64,000 bases of DNA from Novosphingobium panipatense (GTDB lineage: Bacteria; Pseudomonadota; Alphaproteobacteria; Sphingomonadales; Sphingomonadaceae). The stretch's first letter is position 1. The number at the start of each line of letters is the position of its first letter. Made by a program: the position numbers and the translations under genes. This document shows, piece after piece, positions 43,092-51,136 of this stretch. The notes beneath the pieces were generated by a model. The model was not told the origin of the DNA, did not search any database, and was given only the letters and a program-made list of their open reading frames with translations. Location: NCBI RefSeq assembly GCF_002149965.1, contig NZ_MSQB01000008.1:53354-117353 (forward strand). The letters are read 5' to 3'.

Positions 43092-44828
43092 TCATTCGAA
43101 GTCGTCGCCAACGGGCTGCCCGTCGACATAGATCTGGCGGCGCTTCACTTCGCGCAGTTCCACTTTGCCTTCCTTGAGCGCTGCTTCGCGGCGATCGCGC
43201 GCTTCCTTTCCGTTGACGAAGGGGCGGCCCGGCGCGGCGCTCCAGGATCCGTCCTTTGCGATCCAGAGGTTGGATTGCGCGGTGGTGACGACGATCGCCT
43301 CGGCGCTGCCGGGCTGGTGCAGCACCGTGCAGGCGCCGTCCAGGGAGCAGGCGTTATAGTTCGTGAGCCGGTCAAGGAGCGCTGCGGGAAGCTGCGTGCC
43401 GCGCGGCAGGACGAGCAGGCGTGACGGATCCATCGGCGGGCGCCTGAACTGAGGGGTGACCGGATCGAGGTCCCAGCGTTTCGCGGCGTCCCGCGCCTTG
43501 CGCGCGGCGGCGCGGATCTGCGGGGTGTGGCCGCTCTCGGCAAGGCGGCGCACGGCGGTTTCACCCGCCTTGCCGAAGTCGAAGCGCAAGGCGCGCCAGT
43601 CGAACCGGTCGAGCGGCGTGCGTCCGCTGTTGAGGCGGGCGACCTGATCGCGTGCGGACAGGCTGCCGAAGTTCACCAGCGGTGTCGAGAGCACGAGCGC
43701 AAGAATGCAGAGCGCAGCGGCAAGGTGCAGGTTCGCGGTGCGCAGATGCGGCGCGGCACCGATCCTCCAGCGTGCCAGAACCACCAGATAGGCCAGTCCA
43801 TAGGCACAGGCTACGGCAGTGAATACGACCGCCCAGAGCCGGTCGGGCGTGAGCCCGTATTGCTGGATGCGCAGGCCCGTCGAAACGGCGGCGATAATGC
43901 CGAGCGGCAGCATTGCGAGGCCAAGCGCAGCGACGCTGCCGCGCAGCAGGGGGCTGCGCGCTTCGTGCGAGGCTTCGTCGCCGATCACCGCATTCGTGAG
44001 CGTCAGCGCGCCGATCACGCATCCCAACAGGATCGGGCTGGTCGAACGGGTCGCGTCCCATAGCGGGGTGAGGCCGGTGAAGGGGATAGCCGCAAGAAAG
44101 ACGACCAGGCCCAGCGCCAGCACCGGGGCGAGGACGGAAAGGATCGTCGTCACCACGCGTTGCAAGAGCCGCAGGATGCCGTCGCGGTCGCGCAGGAGCC
44201 CGATGCCGGCGCCAAGGGCGCCGCCGGTGAGCAGCAGGATCGCCCACTCCTTTTCCAGCAGGTCGCTGAGCAGGTCTATGCCGATCAGGCGAAACAGCTG
44301 GCCCAGTAGCAGGGCCATGGCCCAGGTGACGCCGACGAAGACCCAGGCCGCGCACCAGAGCACGACGTTGGTCCAGGCATGACCATGGGCCTCGGGATAG
44401 GGAATGGCGAATTTTCGGGCATCGCCCGCACCTTGCGCATCGCGCCAGGCCTGGAACAGCGGCGCGGCCACGGCCACGGCCAGGACCGCGCAGACGATCC
44501 GCCAGGGTTCCTCGCGGTGGTTGCCTCCGAACGGCCCGTTCCAGTAGATCGTCAGCGCCACGACTGCCGCGCCGATCGCCGCGCCTGCAGCGCTCCAGTG
44601 AAAGCGGGTACGCTCGACGAGAAAGCCGAAGATCAGCGCGCCGACGCCCAGAAAGGTGGCCAGCGCCATGCGCGCCTGCATTGCAGGAAGATCGCTCTGC
44701 CAGCGATCAGGGCGCACGATCGCGTAGATGGCAAGGCCCGCCAAGGCCCCGAGCAGCGCCAGCCCCCAGGCGCGCAGCGGCCATTCGGCAGCGGCTTCTT
44801 CGGAAGCGGATGGCTGGAATTTGTCCAT
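43092..44828 (-). CDS. DUF4153 family multi-pass membrane protein
   Basis: 578 residues. The first ~370 carry about ten membrane helices (for instance GLALLGALAGLAIYAIV, ATFLGVGALIFGFLV, AILLLTGGALGAGIGLL). A soluble C-terminal part of about 200 residues follows, with FDWRALRFDFGKAGETAVRR and a lysine/arginine-rich end. The membrane part fits DUF4153, a family of unknown function. It lies 11 bases after an exported unknown protein on the same strand, so the two are probably a unit. Confidence 0.82.
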   Translation of the reverse strand: MDKFQPSASEEAAAEWPLRAWGLALLGALAGLAIYAIVRPDRWQSDLPAMQARMALATFLGVGALIFGFLVERTRFHWSAAGAAIGAAVVALTIYWNGPFGGNHREEPWRIVCAVLAVAVAAPLFQAWRDAQGAGDARKFAIPYPEAHGHAWTNVVLWCAAWVFVGVTWAMALLLGQLFRLIGIDLLSDLLEKEWAILLLTGGALGAGIGLLRDRDGILRLLQRVVTTILSVLAPVLALGLVVFLAAIPFTGLTPLWDATRSTSPILLGCVIGALTLTNAVIGDEASHEARSPLLRGSVAALGLAMLPLGIIAAVSTGLRIQQYGLTPDRLWAVVFTAVACAYGLAYLVVLARWRIGAAPHLRTANLHLAAALCILALVLSTPLVNFGSLSARDQVARLNSGRTPLDRFDWRALRFDFGKAGETAVRRLAESGHTPQIRAAARKARDAAKRWDLDPVTPQFRRPPMDPSRLLVLPRGTQLPAALLDRLTNYNACSLDGACTVLHQPGSAEAIVVTTAQSNLWIAKDGSWSAAPGRPFVNGKEARDRREAALKEGKVELREVKRRQIYVDGQPVGDDFE

Positions 44829-44839
44829 GTGCTGTTCCC

Positions 44840-45652
44840 CTATCGCGCCTTGGCGTTGCTGTAGGCGGCCTTTGCGACGTCGAAGCGCCAGAGCGCTCCA
44901 TCTGCCTTGCTTGCGTTTCGCACTTTCCCGTTTGCGCCCGGAACGCGGCCGGACACCGAGACTTTCACTTCCGGCCAGCCTGCGACCGTCTTGCCGGTGA
45001 GATCCAGCACGCCGGTGGAGGCATAGCAGGTTTCCGGCGCTTCATCTTGGTTGCAGCCTGCGCCGTTGTCGCTACCCGATGCGATGTCCCCGGCGTAGAT
45101 CCAGCGGCCGGACATGTCCGGCTGGGAGCGGAACATGCTGTAGGCGCTCATACCGATGCCTTCATTGGCGAGTGTGCGCGTGGGGTAGCCGACCAGTGTG
45201 CCGTCCCCGAGGTTCTGCCGGAAAGGCGCGGCGGCTTCGTCCACCATGGGCGGATTGCCTGCCGCGCCGCTGCTCTCGATGCTGCCGAAATCGATCTGGC
45301 GTGCCTTGAACGTCCAACGCCCTTTTTCGAGCACGTAAGTGACCTGGGAAAGGGAGAGCATCTCGCCCGGCGCGAAATACCGGGCGCCGCCGCTCTCGGA
45401 AGAAGGCTGCGCCTGCGCGGTGGCGATAGCGGTGTGCCATTTTTGGCCCGCGACGGTCGTGTCGAAAGCCAGCCAATAGGTCAGTTCCCTGCCGCCCCGC
45501 ATGCAGGTTCCGTCGGTGGCAGGTGTTTCGCAAAGCGCGGTCATCAGCTCTTCGCGGTCCGGCGCGGACGGGTCGCGCGCGGGCTGTGCGCTGGCAGGAA
45601 CCGAAGCTGCCAGGGCCAGCAGTCCAGCAAGGCGGCGCATCGAACGGGGCAT
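44840..45652 (-). CDS. Exported protein of unknown function, paired with DUF4153 gene
   Basis: 270 residues starting at ATG 45652, with GAGGA upstream. The signal peptide is RRLAGLLALAASVPASAQ. The mature part is rich in glycine and aromatic residues and has cysteines in CETPATDGTC and CNQDEAPETC that look like two local disulphides. No known family. It is probably periplasmic and is followed after 11 bases by the DUF4153 membrane protein, so a shared envelope function is plausible. A TGTACA dyad and a TetR gene lie on its upstream side. Confidence 0.72.
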   Translation of the reverse strand: MPRSMRRLAGLLALAASVPASAQPARDPSAPDREELMTALCETPATDGTCMRGGRELTYWLAFDTTVAGQKWHTAIATAQAQPSSESGGARYFAPGEMLSLSQVTYVLEKGRWTFKARQIDFGSIESSGAAGNPPMVDEAAAPFRQNLGDGTLVGYPTRTLANEGIGMSAYSMFRSQPDMSGRWIYAGDIASGSDNGAGCNQDEAPETCYASTGVLDLTGKTVAGWPEVKVSVSGRVPGANGKVRNASKADGALWRFDVAKAAYSNAKAR

Positions 45653-45720
45653 GGGAATTCCTCTACCTGCCAACTCCCGACTATCGCTATCGGTCAATTT
45701 AGCGATGTTCAATAAAAAAT

Positions 45721-45733
45721 TGTACACTGTACA
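45721..45733. promoter_or_regulatory. Candidate TetR operator
   Basis: TGTACACTGTACA consists of two TGTACA palindromes sharing a central C and flanked by A and T runs, 32 bases before the tetR ATG. It lies between divergent genes, so the TetR protein could control itself and the exported protein/DUF4153 pair. Inference. Confidence 0.5.
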
Positions 45734-45764
45734 TTTTTAACGGCCATCGTTAGATTTCGCGGTC

Positions 45765-46406
45765 ATGGGAAGACGATCCGACCACAGCCGTCAGGAACTG
45801 GCGCAGATGCTTGTCGTCGAAGGGCACAAGCATATGGCAGAGGTGGGATTCTCGCGGTTTTCCGCGCGCGAGGTGGCTAAGCGGATCGGCTATTCGATCG
45901 GTACCTTGTACAATGTGATGGGCAGTTACGACCATCTGGTCATGGCCATCAACACGCGGACATTCGTCTTGTGGACCGCCTATATGCAGGTGAGGCTGGA
46001 CGGTGCGGAAAAGGACCCGATCCGCGCGCTGGTGGAAGGGTACTTCGGGTTCGCGCACGCCAACCGGAATGCCTGGACGGCGATCTACGACCATCACCTG
46101 CCGCCGGACTTCGCGCTGCCCGAAGAGCATGAGGCGGTCCGGGGCAGGCTGACCGATCTCGTGGTGGCCAAAGTGGCGGCGCTCCTGCCGGACGCGTGCC
46201 GTGAAGCGGCGCCGAGGCTGGCCCGTTCGCTGGTAGCGACCGTCCATGGCCACTGCGTCTTCGACCTCAACGGCAGTTTCAGGCTCATGGGAGAGCAGGC
46301 ACCGGTCGAGATGGCGTTGGACCGCGTCAGGGAGAGCCTCGCGATTGCACAAGGCGGAGGCGATCTGACGGAATTTGTAATTGATCGCGGTTCGCAAGAC
46401 GGTTGA
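45765..46406 (+). CDS. TetR family transcriptional regulator
   Basis: 213 residues. The N-terminal TetR helix-turn-helix is clear (RQELAQMLVVEGHKHMAEVG, FSAREVAKRIGYSIGTLYNVMGSYDHLV). The C-terminal ligand and dimer region (residues ~70-200) contains ALVEGYFGFAHANRNAWTAIY and fits the WHG-type group by eye. It is divergent from the exported-protein/DUF4153 pair, with a TGTACA dyad between. A lipoprotein gene follows 82 bases later in the same direction. The ligand is unknown. Confidence 0.88.
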   Translation: MGRRSDHSRQELAQMLVVEGHKHMAEVGFSRFSAREVAKRIGYSIGTLYNVMGSYDHLVMAINTRTFVLWTAYMQVRLDGAEKDPIRALVEGYFGFAHANRNAWTAIYDHHLPPDFALPEEHEAVRGRLTDLVVAKVAALLPDACREAAPRLARSLVATVHGHCVFDLNGSFRLMGEQAPVEMALDRVRESLAIAQGGGDLTEFVIDRGSQDG

Positions 46407-46487
46407 GCGGCGACCTTGCAGGTGACAGGGTTGCGCCTGCGGCGGCGCTCTATTTCGTATCAGGCGCCGTATCAGGAGATCGACCCG

Positions 46488-47384
46488 GTGAAGCACTTGA
46501 TCCTGCCTATAGCCCTGGCCTCGCTGGCGGCGGCCTGCTCTTCTCCGAAAGAGGACGGCAAGCACGAGGAGGCGAGCGCTGCGCCGGAAACGGGGGCGGC
46601 CGGTGACGATGCCGTGCAGGAAATTGGCGGGGCGTTCACCTCGAGCATTCCCGCCGTGGCCTTCGAGGCCGCCGATCGCCTTCCCAAGGCACCCGCTAGC
46701 GCCGCAAGCCAATCGGAATGCGCGAACCTGATCAAGGCGCCGCAGTCTCCCGCAGCGCGGCAGGTCGCCAAGGCGGGGTGGGGTCTGACCGGGGAAGGGC
46801 GGATCGGCAAGTATCGGGCGGTCAGCTTCGCCGGTTCCTTCGAACCGGGAACCAGCGGCTCCTGCGCGGTAGGCAAGGGCAACGTCGCCATCTTCGAGGG
46901 CGAGAAGATCGTGGCCATTGCCTATGTGCCTGCAACCGGCAAACGGACCATCGCTGGCATCGTACCCTTCGAGGAGGACGCCTTGCGCATCTGGGACGGC
47001 GATCTCCTGTCGGCGCCCCTTGCGGACATTCGTGTGGCGGAGGGCAGGGGGCTGACCATCGAAAAACCCGCTGCGCGGGAAATGGCCTGCGGCGGCGGGA
47101 CGCCGGTTCCCAATATCTACGGCATGCCGATCACCAAGGCGCGCAAGTTGCTGGAGAAATCGGGATGGGATCCGGTAGGCAACGGAGACGGTGCCGATCG
47201 TGAAGATCCCCGCGAAGCGGCGCTTGCCGAAGCCGGCGTGAAGGAAGTGGCAAGCTGTTCGGGCACCGGCTTCGGGTTCTGCTCCTACGATTACAAGCGG
47301 CCCGAAGCGGCTCTGGCGGTCACCACCGTTGGCGACGGCGCAGATCCTTCGGTTTCCGATTACGCGGTGCGCTGCGGCGGTTGA
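46488..47384 (+). CDS. Lipoprotein with a PASTA-like C-terminal segment
   Basis: 298 residues from the GTG at 46488, eight bases after AGGAGA. The lipoprotein signal is HLILPIALASLAAACSS with lipobox LAAC. An acidic, alanine-rich linker follows, then a globular region (SGSCAVGKGNVAIFEGEKIV). Near residues 207-230 the stretch VPNIYGMPITKARKLLEKSG, followed by WDPV, strongly resembles a PASTA repeat (VPxxxGxxxxxAxxxLxxxG). Cysteines near the end may form disulphides. Probably anchored at the periplasmic face of a membrane. No partner is evident. Confidence 0.75.
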   Translation: MKHLILPIALASLAAACSSPKEDGKHEEASAAPETGAAGDDAVQEIGGAFTSSIPAVAFEAADRLPKAPASAASQSECANLIKAPQSPAARQVAKAGWGLTGEGRIGKYRAVSFAGSFEPGTSGSCAVGKGNVAIFEGEKIVAIAYVPATGKRTIAGIVPFEEDALRIWDGDLLSAPLADIRVAEGRGLTIEKPAAREMACGGGTPVPNIYGMPITKARKLLEKSGWDPVGNGDGADREDPREAALAEAGVKEVASCSGTGFGFCSYDYKRPEAALAVTTVGDGADPSVSDYAVRCGG

Positions 47385-47499
47385 GAAAACCTGCCTGCGC
47401 GCAGCCGCCGGCAGAAAATCCTCGGGCATTCTGCGAAAAAGCGGCTAACGGTCGGCGGATCGGGGGAATTACCGGGTCCTTTTCTCATGTCTGTCCATC

Positions 47500-48786
47500 A
47501 TGTCCGCGCCTGACCTTTCGCTGCTGACCAAAAGGCGGTTCGCGCCGATGTTCGGCGTCCAGTTTCTGGGCGCCTTCAACGACAACCTGCTGAAGTTCGC
47601 GATGCTGTTCCTGGCGAACTTCACGATCTATGCGGAGCAGCCGGAAAAGGCAGAGATGCTGGCGGCCGCGGCCAGTGGCATCTTCATCGCGCCCTACTTC
47701 CTGTTCTCCGCCCTGGCCGGGCAATTGGCCGACCGGATCGACAAGGCGCGGCTGGTGCGCTGGGTCAAGCTGGCGGAAGTCGCGATCATGACCCTGGGGC
47801 TTGCGGGCCTCTGGTTTCATGCGATCCCGGCGCTGCTGGTGGCGCTTTTTCTCATGGGGCTCCATTCCACGATCTTCGGCCCGGTCAAGTTTTCGATCCT
47901 GCCGCAGCATCTGCGGGAGCATGAGATCATGGGCGGCACCGGCCTGTTCGAGGCAGGCACTTTCCTCGCGATCCTGGGCGGGCAGCTTCTGGCCGGGCTG
48001 GTCCCGGCATGGGAGGCGGGACTTTGCGCCATGGCCATTGCCGTCCTGGGCTACCTCATGGCCCGCGCCGTGCCTCCGGCCCCACCCGCTTCGGGGCCGG
48101 ATCGCGGCAAACATCCGGTCGATTGGAACTTGTGGCGCAGCACGATGCAGATCGTCGCCTCCGCGCGGCGCGACAAGGGCGTCTGGCTGGCGATCCTGGG
48201 CATCAGCTGGTTCTTCGCGGCAGGCGCGGTGCTGGTATCGGAATTCGCGCCGCTGGTCAGCGGCGTGCTAGGCGCGGCGCAGGACGTTGCGACCGTGTTT
48301 CTCGTGATCTTCTCGGTTGCCATCGCGTTGGGCTCGCTGGCGGTGAACCGCCTGCTCGGCGGTCAGGTATCGACCCGCTACGTGCCTGTTTCCGCGCTGG
48401 GGCTGTCGCTGGGGCTGATCGACCTGTGGCTATCGACCGGCGCCTTTTCACCGCGTATGGAAGCGGCATCCTTCGTGCAGTTCGTGGCGGAGCCGGGCGC
48501 CTGGCGAATCCTGGCCGATCTCGTGCTCATCGCCTTTTCCGGCGGCATGTTTGTCGTGCCGCTCTACGCGGTTCTGCAAATGCACAGCCTGCCGGAGGAG
48601 CGGTCCCGGACCATTGCGGCCAACAATATCGTCAATGCCGCCATGACGGTCATCGTGGTGCTGGCGGTTGCCGGGCTTCTCGCGTTGGGCATCGATGTGC
48701 CGGGCGTTCTGGGCGCGCTGGGCCTGGCCTCGCTGGTAGTGGCCTTCATTGGCTTTCGGTTCCTGCGACCCGGCGCCGCAGCGTAA
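47500..48786 (+). CDS. LplT-like MFS transporter
   Basis: 428-residue inner-membrane protein with about 12 helices. FGVQFLGAFNDNLLKFAMLFL at the start and HSTIFGPVKFSILPQHLREHE are hallmarks of the lysophospholipid transporter LplT and the MFS part of Aas-type fusions. LplT flips lysophospholipids inward for reacylation. In many alphaproteobacteria the transporter is fused to or beside a 2-acylglycerophosphoethanolamine acyltransferase; no acyltransferase gene adjoins here, so the partner must be elsewhere or the function differs. It is convergent with the Old Yellow Enzyme gene. Confidence 0.85.
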   Translation: MSAPDLSLLTKRRFAPMFGVQFLGAFNDNLLKFAMLFLANFTIYAEQPEKAEMLAAAASGIFIAPYFLFSALAGQLADRIDKARLVRWVKLAEVAIMTLGLAGLWFHAIPALLVALFLMGLHSTIFGPVKFSILPQHLREHEIMGGTGLFEAGTFLAILGGQLLAGLVPAWEAGLCAMAIAVLGYLMARAVPPAPPASGPDRGKHPVDWNLWRSTMQIVASARRDKGVWLAILGISWFFAAGAVLVSEFAPLVSGVLGAAQDVATVFLVIFSVAIALGSLAVNRLLGGQVSTRYVPVSALGLSLGLIDLWLSTGAFSPRMEAASFVQFVAEPGAWRILADLVLIAFSGGMFVVPLYAVLQMHSLPEERSRTIAANNIVNAAMTVIVVLAVAGLLALGIDVPGVLGALGLASLVVAFIGFRFLRPGAAA

Positions 48787-48824
48787 CGCGGAGCGCCCGG
48801 TAAAGGACGCTCCGCGAGACAGCA

Positions 48825-49943
48825 TCAGACCAGTTCGCCGAGCGTGGCCGCATCGAAGCCCTTGAGCTTCGCGGTTTCGCCCTTGCCGATCTCGGCGACC
48901 CAGTTCGGGTCGGCGATGAGCGCCCGGCCGACCGCGATCAGATCGAATTCGTCACGTTCCATGCGTTCGACGAGGCCGTCCAGTGCGGTCGAAGTGGAGC
49001 TTTCGCCGCCGAAAGCGGCCATGAAATCGCCGGAAAGCCCGACCGAGCCGACGCTGATCGTTGCCGCGCCGGTGAGCTTCTTGGCCCAGCCCGCGAAGTT
49101 CAGGCCGCGTTCGCCATCGATTTCCGGGAATTCCGGCTCCCAGAAACGGCGCTGCGAGCAGTGGAGCACGTCCACCCCGGCATCGACCAGCGGCTGCAAC
49201 CAGTCCGCCATGAGATCGGGCGTCTCTGCCAGACGCGCAAGGTAGTCCTGCTGCTTCCACTGGCTGAGGCGCAGGATGATCGGAAAATCGGGTCCGACCG
49301 CCGCGCGCACGGCGGCGACGATTTCTCCGGCAAAGCGCGAACGTTCGCGGATCGTGGCGCCGCCATAGCGATCGGCGCGCGCGTTGGTGCCGGACCAGAA
49401 GAACTGGTCGATCAGATAGCCGTGGGCGCCGTGGATCTCGACGGTGTCGAAGCCGAGGCGAGCGGCATCGGCGGCGGCTCTGGCGAAGGCCGAGACGGCA
49501 TCGGCGATGTCTTCCTCGCTCATGGCCTCACCGCGCGGCTGGCCGGGGGCGAGCAGGCCGGAGGGACTTTCGACGGGAACGCCCGGATCCCAGCCATCGG
49601 GCCCCATGGTCGACCCGGTGTGCCAGATCTGCGGTCCCATCTTGCCGCCGGCCGCGTGAACGGCGTCGATCACGTCCTTCCAGCCCGCCAGTGCCGCCTC
49701 GCCGTGGAACAGCGGGATGCCGGCCATGTTGCGCGAGGCCGGACGGTCGATCACGGTGCCTTCGGAGAGGATTAGGCCCACGCCGCCTTCGGCGCGGCGC
49801 TGGTAATAGGCGGCCTGCGGGGTGCCGGGAATGCCCTGCGGCGCGAAGCCTCGGGTCATGGGCGCCATCACGATCCGGTTGGGAAGATCGAGCGAGCGGA
49901 TGCTGAAGGGACGGAACAGGACTTCGGTATCGGGTGCCGACAT
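48825..49943 (-). CDS. Old Yellow Enzyme family NADH:flavin oxidoreductase
   Basis: 372-residue FMN-dependent TIM barrel ene-reductase. Family segments are LPNRIVMAPMTRGFA, GPQIWHTGSTMG, VEIHGAHGYLIDQFFWSGTN and the final DLIAVGRALIADPNWV. These enzymes reduce activated double bonds of enones or nitro compounds with NAD(P)H. It faces an HxlR regulator across a 103-base divergent promoter with TAGGTATA repeats, a pairing typical of electrophile-responsive oxidoreductases. Confidence 0.92.
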   Translation of the reverse strand: MSAPDTEVLFRPFSIRSLDLPNRIVMAPMTRGFAPQGIPGTPQAAYYQRRAEGGVGLILSEGTVIDRPASRNMAGIPLFHGEAALAGWKDVIDAVHAAGGKMGPQIWHTGSTMGPDGWDPGVPVESPSGLLAPGQPRGEAMSEEDIADAVSAFARAAADAARLGFDTVEIHGAHGYLIDQFFWSGTNARADRYGGATIRERSRFAGEIVAAVRAAVGPDFPIILRLSQWKQQDYLARLAETPDLMADWLQPLVDAGVDVLHCSQRRFWEPEFPEIDGERGLNFAGWAKKLTGAATISVGSVGLSGDFMAAFGGESSTSTALDGLVERMERDEFDLIAVGRALIADPNWVAEIGKGETAKLKGFDAATLGELV

Positions 49944-49977
49944 GCGGGCAGGTCTCCGTTGAAACAGGGGTGGTCCT

Positions 49978-50037
49978 TAGGTATAAACTGGAAACCTAGC
50001 GTCAATGAGGCACCTTCAATCGCCTAGGTATACTGGA
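49978..50037. promoter_or_regulatory. Repeated HxlR operator-like sites between OYE and hxlR genes
   Basis: TAGGTATAAACTGGA (49978-49992) and TAGGTATACTGGA (50025-50037) are near-identical, 47 bases apart; the inverted half CCTAG lies between (49995-49999). HxlR proteins commonly bind sites with GGTA/TACC halves. The second copy overlaps the regulator's ribosome site. Inference. Confidence 0.5.
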
Positions 50038-50046
50038 GGATACCGC

Positions 50047-50409
50047 TTGCCCGAATGCCAGCATTTCGACGTCGGCTGCCCGAGCCGGCTCCTGTTCGAC
50101 CAGATCGCCGACAAATGGTCGATGATGGTCCTCACCGTGCTCCATCCCGGCCCGATGCGTTTCAATGCCATCAAGCGCCACATGGAAGGGGTGACGCAGA
50201 AGGCGCTGACCCAGTGCCTGCGCAAGCTGGAGCGCAACGGGCTGCTGTCTCGCCGGGTGATTCCGACTTCGCCGGTGGGCGTGGAATACGAGATGACCGC
50301 TCTCGGGCGGTCGCTGCATGTGCCCTTCAAGGCGCTCTATCGGTGGACGCTCGACAACCTCGGCGAAGTGGAAGAGGCGCGCCGGGCCTTCGATTTGCGC
50401 GCGGCCTGA
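50047..50409 (+). CDS. HxlR family transcriptional regulator
   Basis: 120 residues from the TTG at 50047, which lies seven bases after GGAGG; the longer form from 50005 has no ribosome site and runs through the operator. The winged helix is typical (RLLFDQIADKWSMMVLTVLH, RFNAIKRHMEGVTQKALTQC, LERNGLLSRRVIPTSPVGVE). Two cysteines at the N-terminus (ECQHFDVGC) are in the position used for thiol sensing of electrophiles or oxidants in HypR/YodB-like members. Its divergent partner is the Old Yellow Enzyme gene. Confidence 0.9.
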   Translation: MPECQHFDVGCPSRLLFDQIADKWSMMVLTVLHPGPMRFNAIKRHMEGVTQKALTQCLRKLERNGLLSRRVIPTSPVGVEYEMTALGRSLHVPFKALYRWTLDNLGEVEEARRAFDLRAA

Positions 50410-50418
50410 ATGCGCAGG

Positions 50419-50451
50419 GTTTGAAAAATGCCCGCGGCGGATTTTTCAAAC
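50419..50451. repeat. Short palindromic repeat related to the glpF-glpK element
   Basis: GTTTGAAAAAT (50419-50429) and ATTTTTCAAAC (50441-50451) are perfect inverted arms around CCGC-rich DNA. The left arm plus GCC is identical to the left end of the element at 27853, and the tail (CAAAC, then CTCT) is also similar. It fills the 48-base gap between the hxlR stop and a convergent gene, so it could also work as a terminator. Confidence 0.7.
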
Positions 50452-50457
50452 AGACTC

Positions 50458-50916
50458 TCAGAGCTTGTAGGGATTTCCTGATAGCAACCGCGCCGTCAGT
50501 GGTTCGTCGAGGTCCGGGACGCTCATTTCCACCCTGTCGCCGTTGATCGAGATGCTGGCGCATTCGGTGTCGCGGTCTTCCGGTCCCCGGCCGTCGGACA
50601 CGCAGAGCAACCCGTCGGGGCTGATGGTCCAGCGCTGCTTGATCACCGGCTTGCCGTTTCCGTGCTTGCCGTGTTCCCGCATGCGGGCGACACCGCCCGG
50701 CTTGAGATAGATGATATGCGCGCCAGGAGCCTCGGAATCGTCTTCTTCGAGCGTGTTTCCGGCCAGTCTTTCAACTGCGGCGCGGCCGGTGAGGGCGGCC
50801 AGTTCCTCGTTTTCCGTGGTGGCGGGCAGGTTTGCAGCAAGGCCCGATGGAGCAAGGCCTGATGCAGCAAGGCCAGATGCAGCAAGGATCGCCAGTCCCA
50901 AGGCAAAATCCGTCAT
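50458..50916 (-). CDS. Exported protein of unknown function with repetitive signal peptide
   Basis: 152 residues. The N-terminal region FALGLAILAASGLAASGLAP contains tandem copies of LAASG, encoded by 15-bp DNA repeats (50834-50893), and forms the hydrophobic core of a signal peptide. The mature part (about 125 residues) is beta-rich, with GAHIIYLKPGGVARMREHGK, KQRWTISPDGLLCVSDGRG and a CVSD/ECAS cysteine pair. This resembles small periplasmic proteins with a WxxxxDGxLC pattern, but I cannot name a family. The final stop touches the palindromic repeat. Confidence 0.65.
   Translation of the reverse strand: MTDFALGLAILAASGLAASGLAPSGLAANLPATTENEELAALTGRAAVERLAGNTLEEDDSEAPGAHIIYLKPGGVARMREHGKHGNGKPVIKQRWTISPDGLLCVSDGRGPEDRDTECASISINGDRVEMSVPDLDEPLTARLLSGNPYKL
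50834..50893. repeat. Four 15-bp imperfect tandem repeats within a signal peptide
   Basis: Units 50834-50848, 50849-50863, 50864-50878 and 50879-50893 follow GCAGCAAGGCCNGAT with one to a few changes each. The repeat is a multiple of three, so copy-number change would lengthen or shorten the signal peptide core by five residues without a frameshift. Confidence 0.8.
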
Positions 50917-51040
50917 GTCCGTAATCCCGATTGGTAATCCGAAATCCCACCCGCGAGCATGATTGTTATAGAAAACCGAAGGCTTGCGGAATGGGGCTGG
51001 AAAGAATTGTTCCGGCTGGATCGTTCATGAGCCGCAGCGC

Positions 51041-51068
51041 AAAAAAGGGCGGCTCCTGCGAGCCGCCC
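51041..51068 (-). terminator. Intrinsic terminator of the outer membrane protein gene
   Basis: GGGCGGCTC (51047-51055) and GAGCCGCCC (51060-51068) form a nine-bp stem with a CTGC loop. Read on the minus strand, the hairpin is followed by TTTTTT (51041-51046), 69 bases after the stop of the gene at 51137-51604. Confidence 0.9.
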
Positions 51069-51136
51069 TCCTTTGATTCCTCGCTCCGCCGTCCCGGTGG
51101 CTGGCCGTTGTCCCGGCCGGAGCGAAGATAGTTCGA

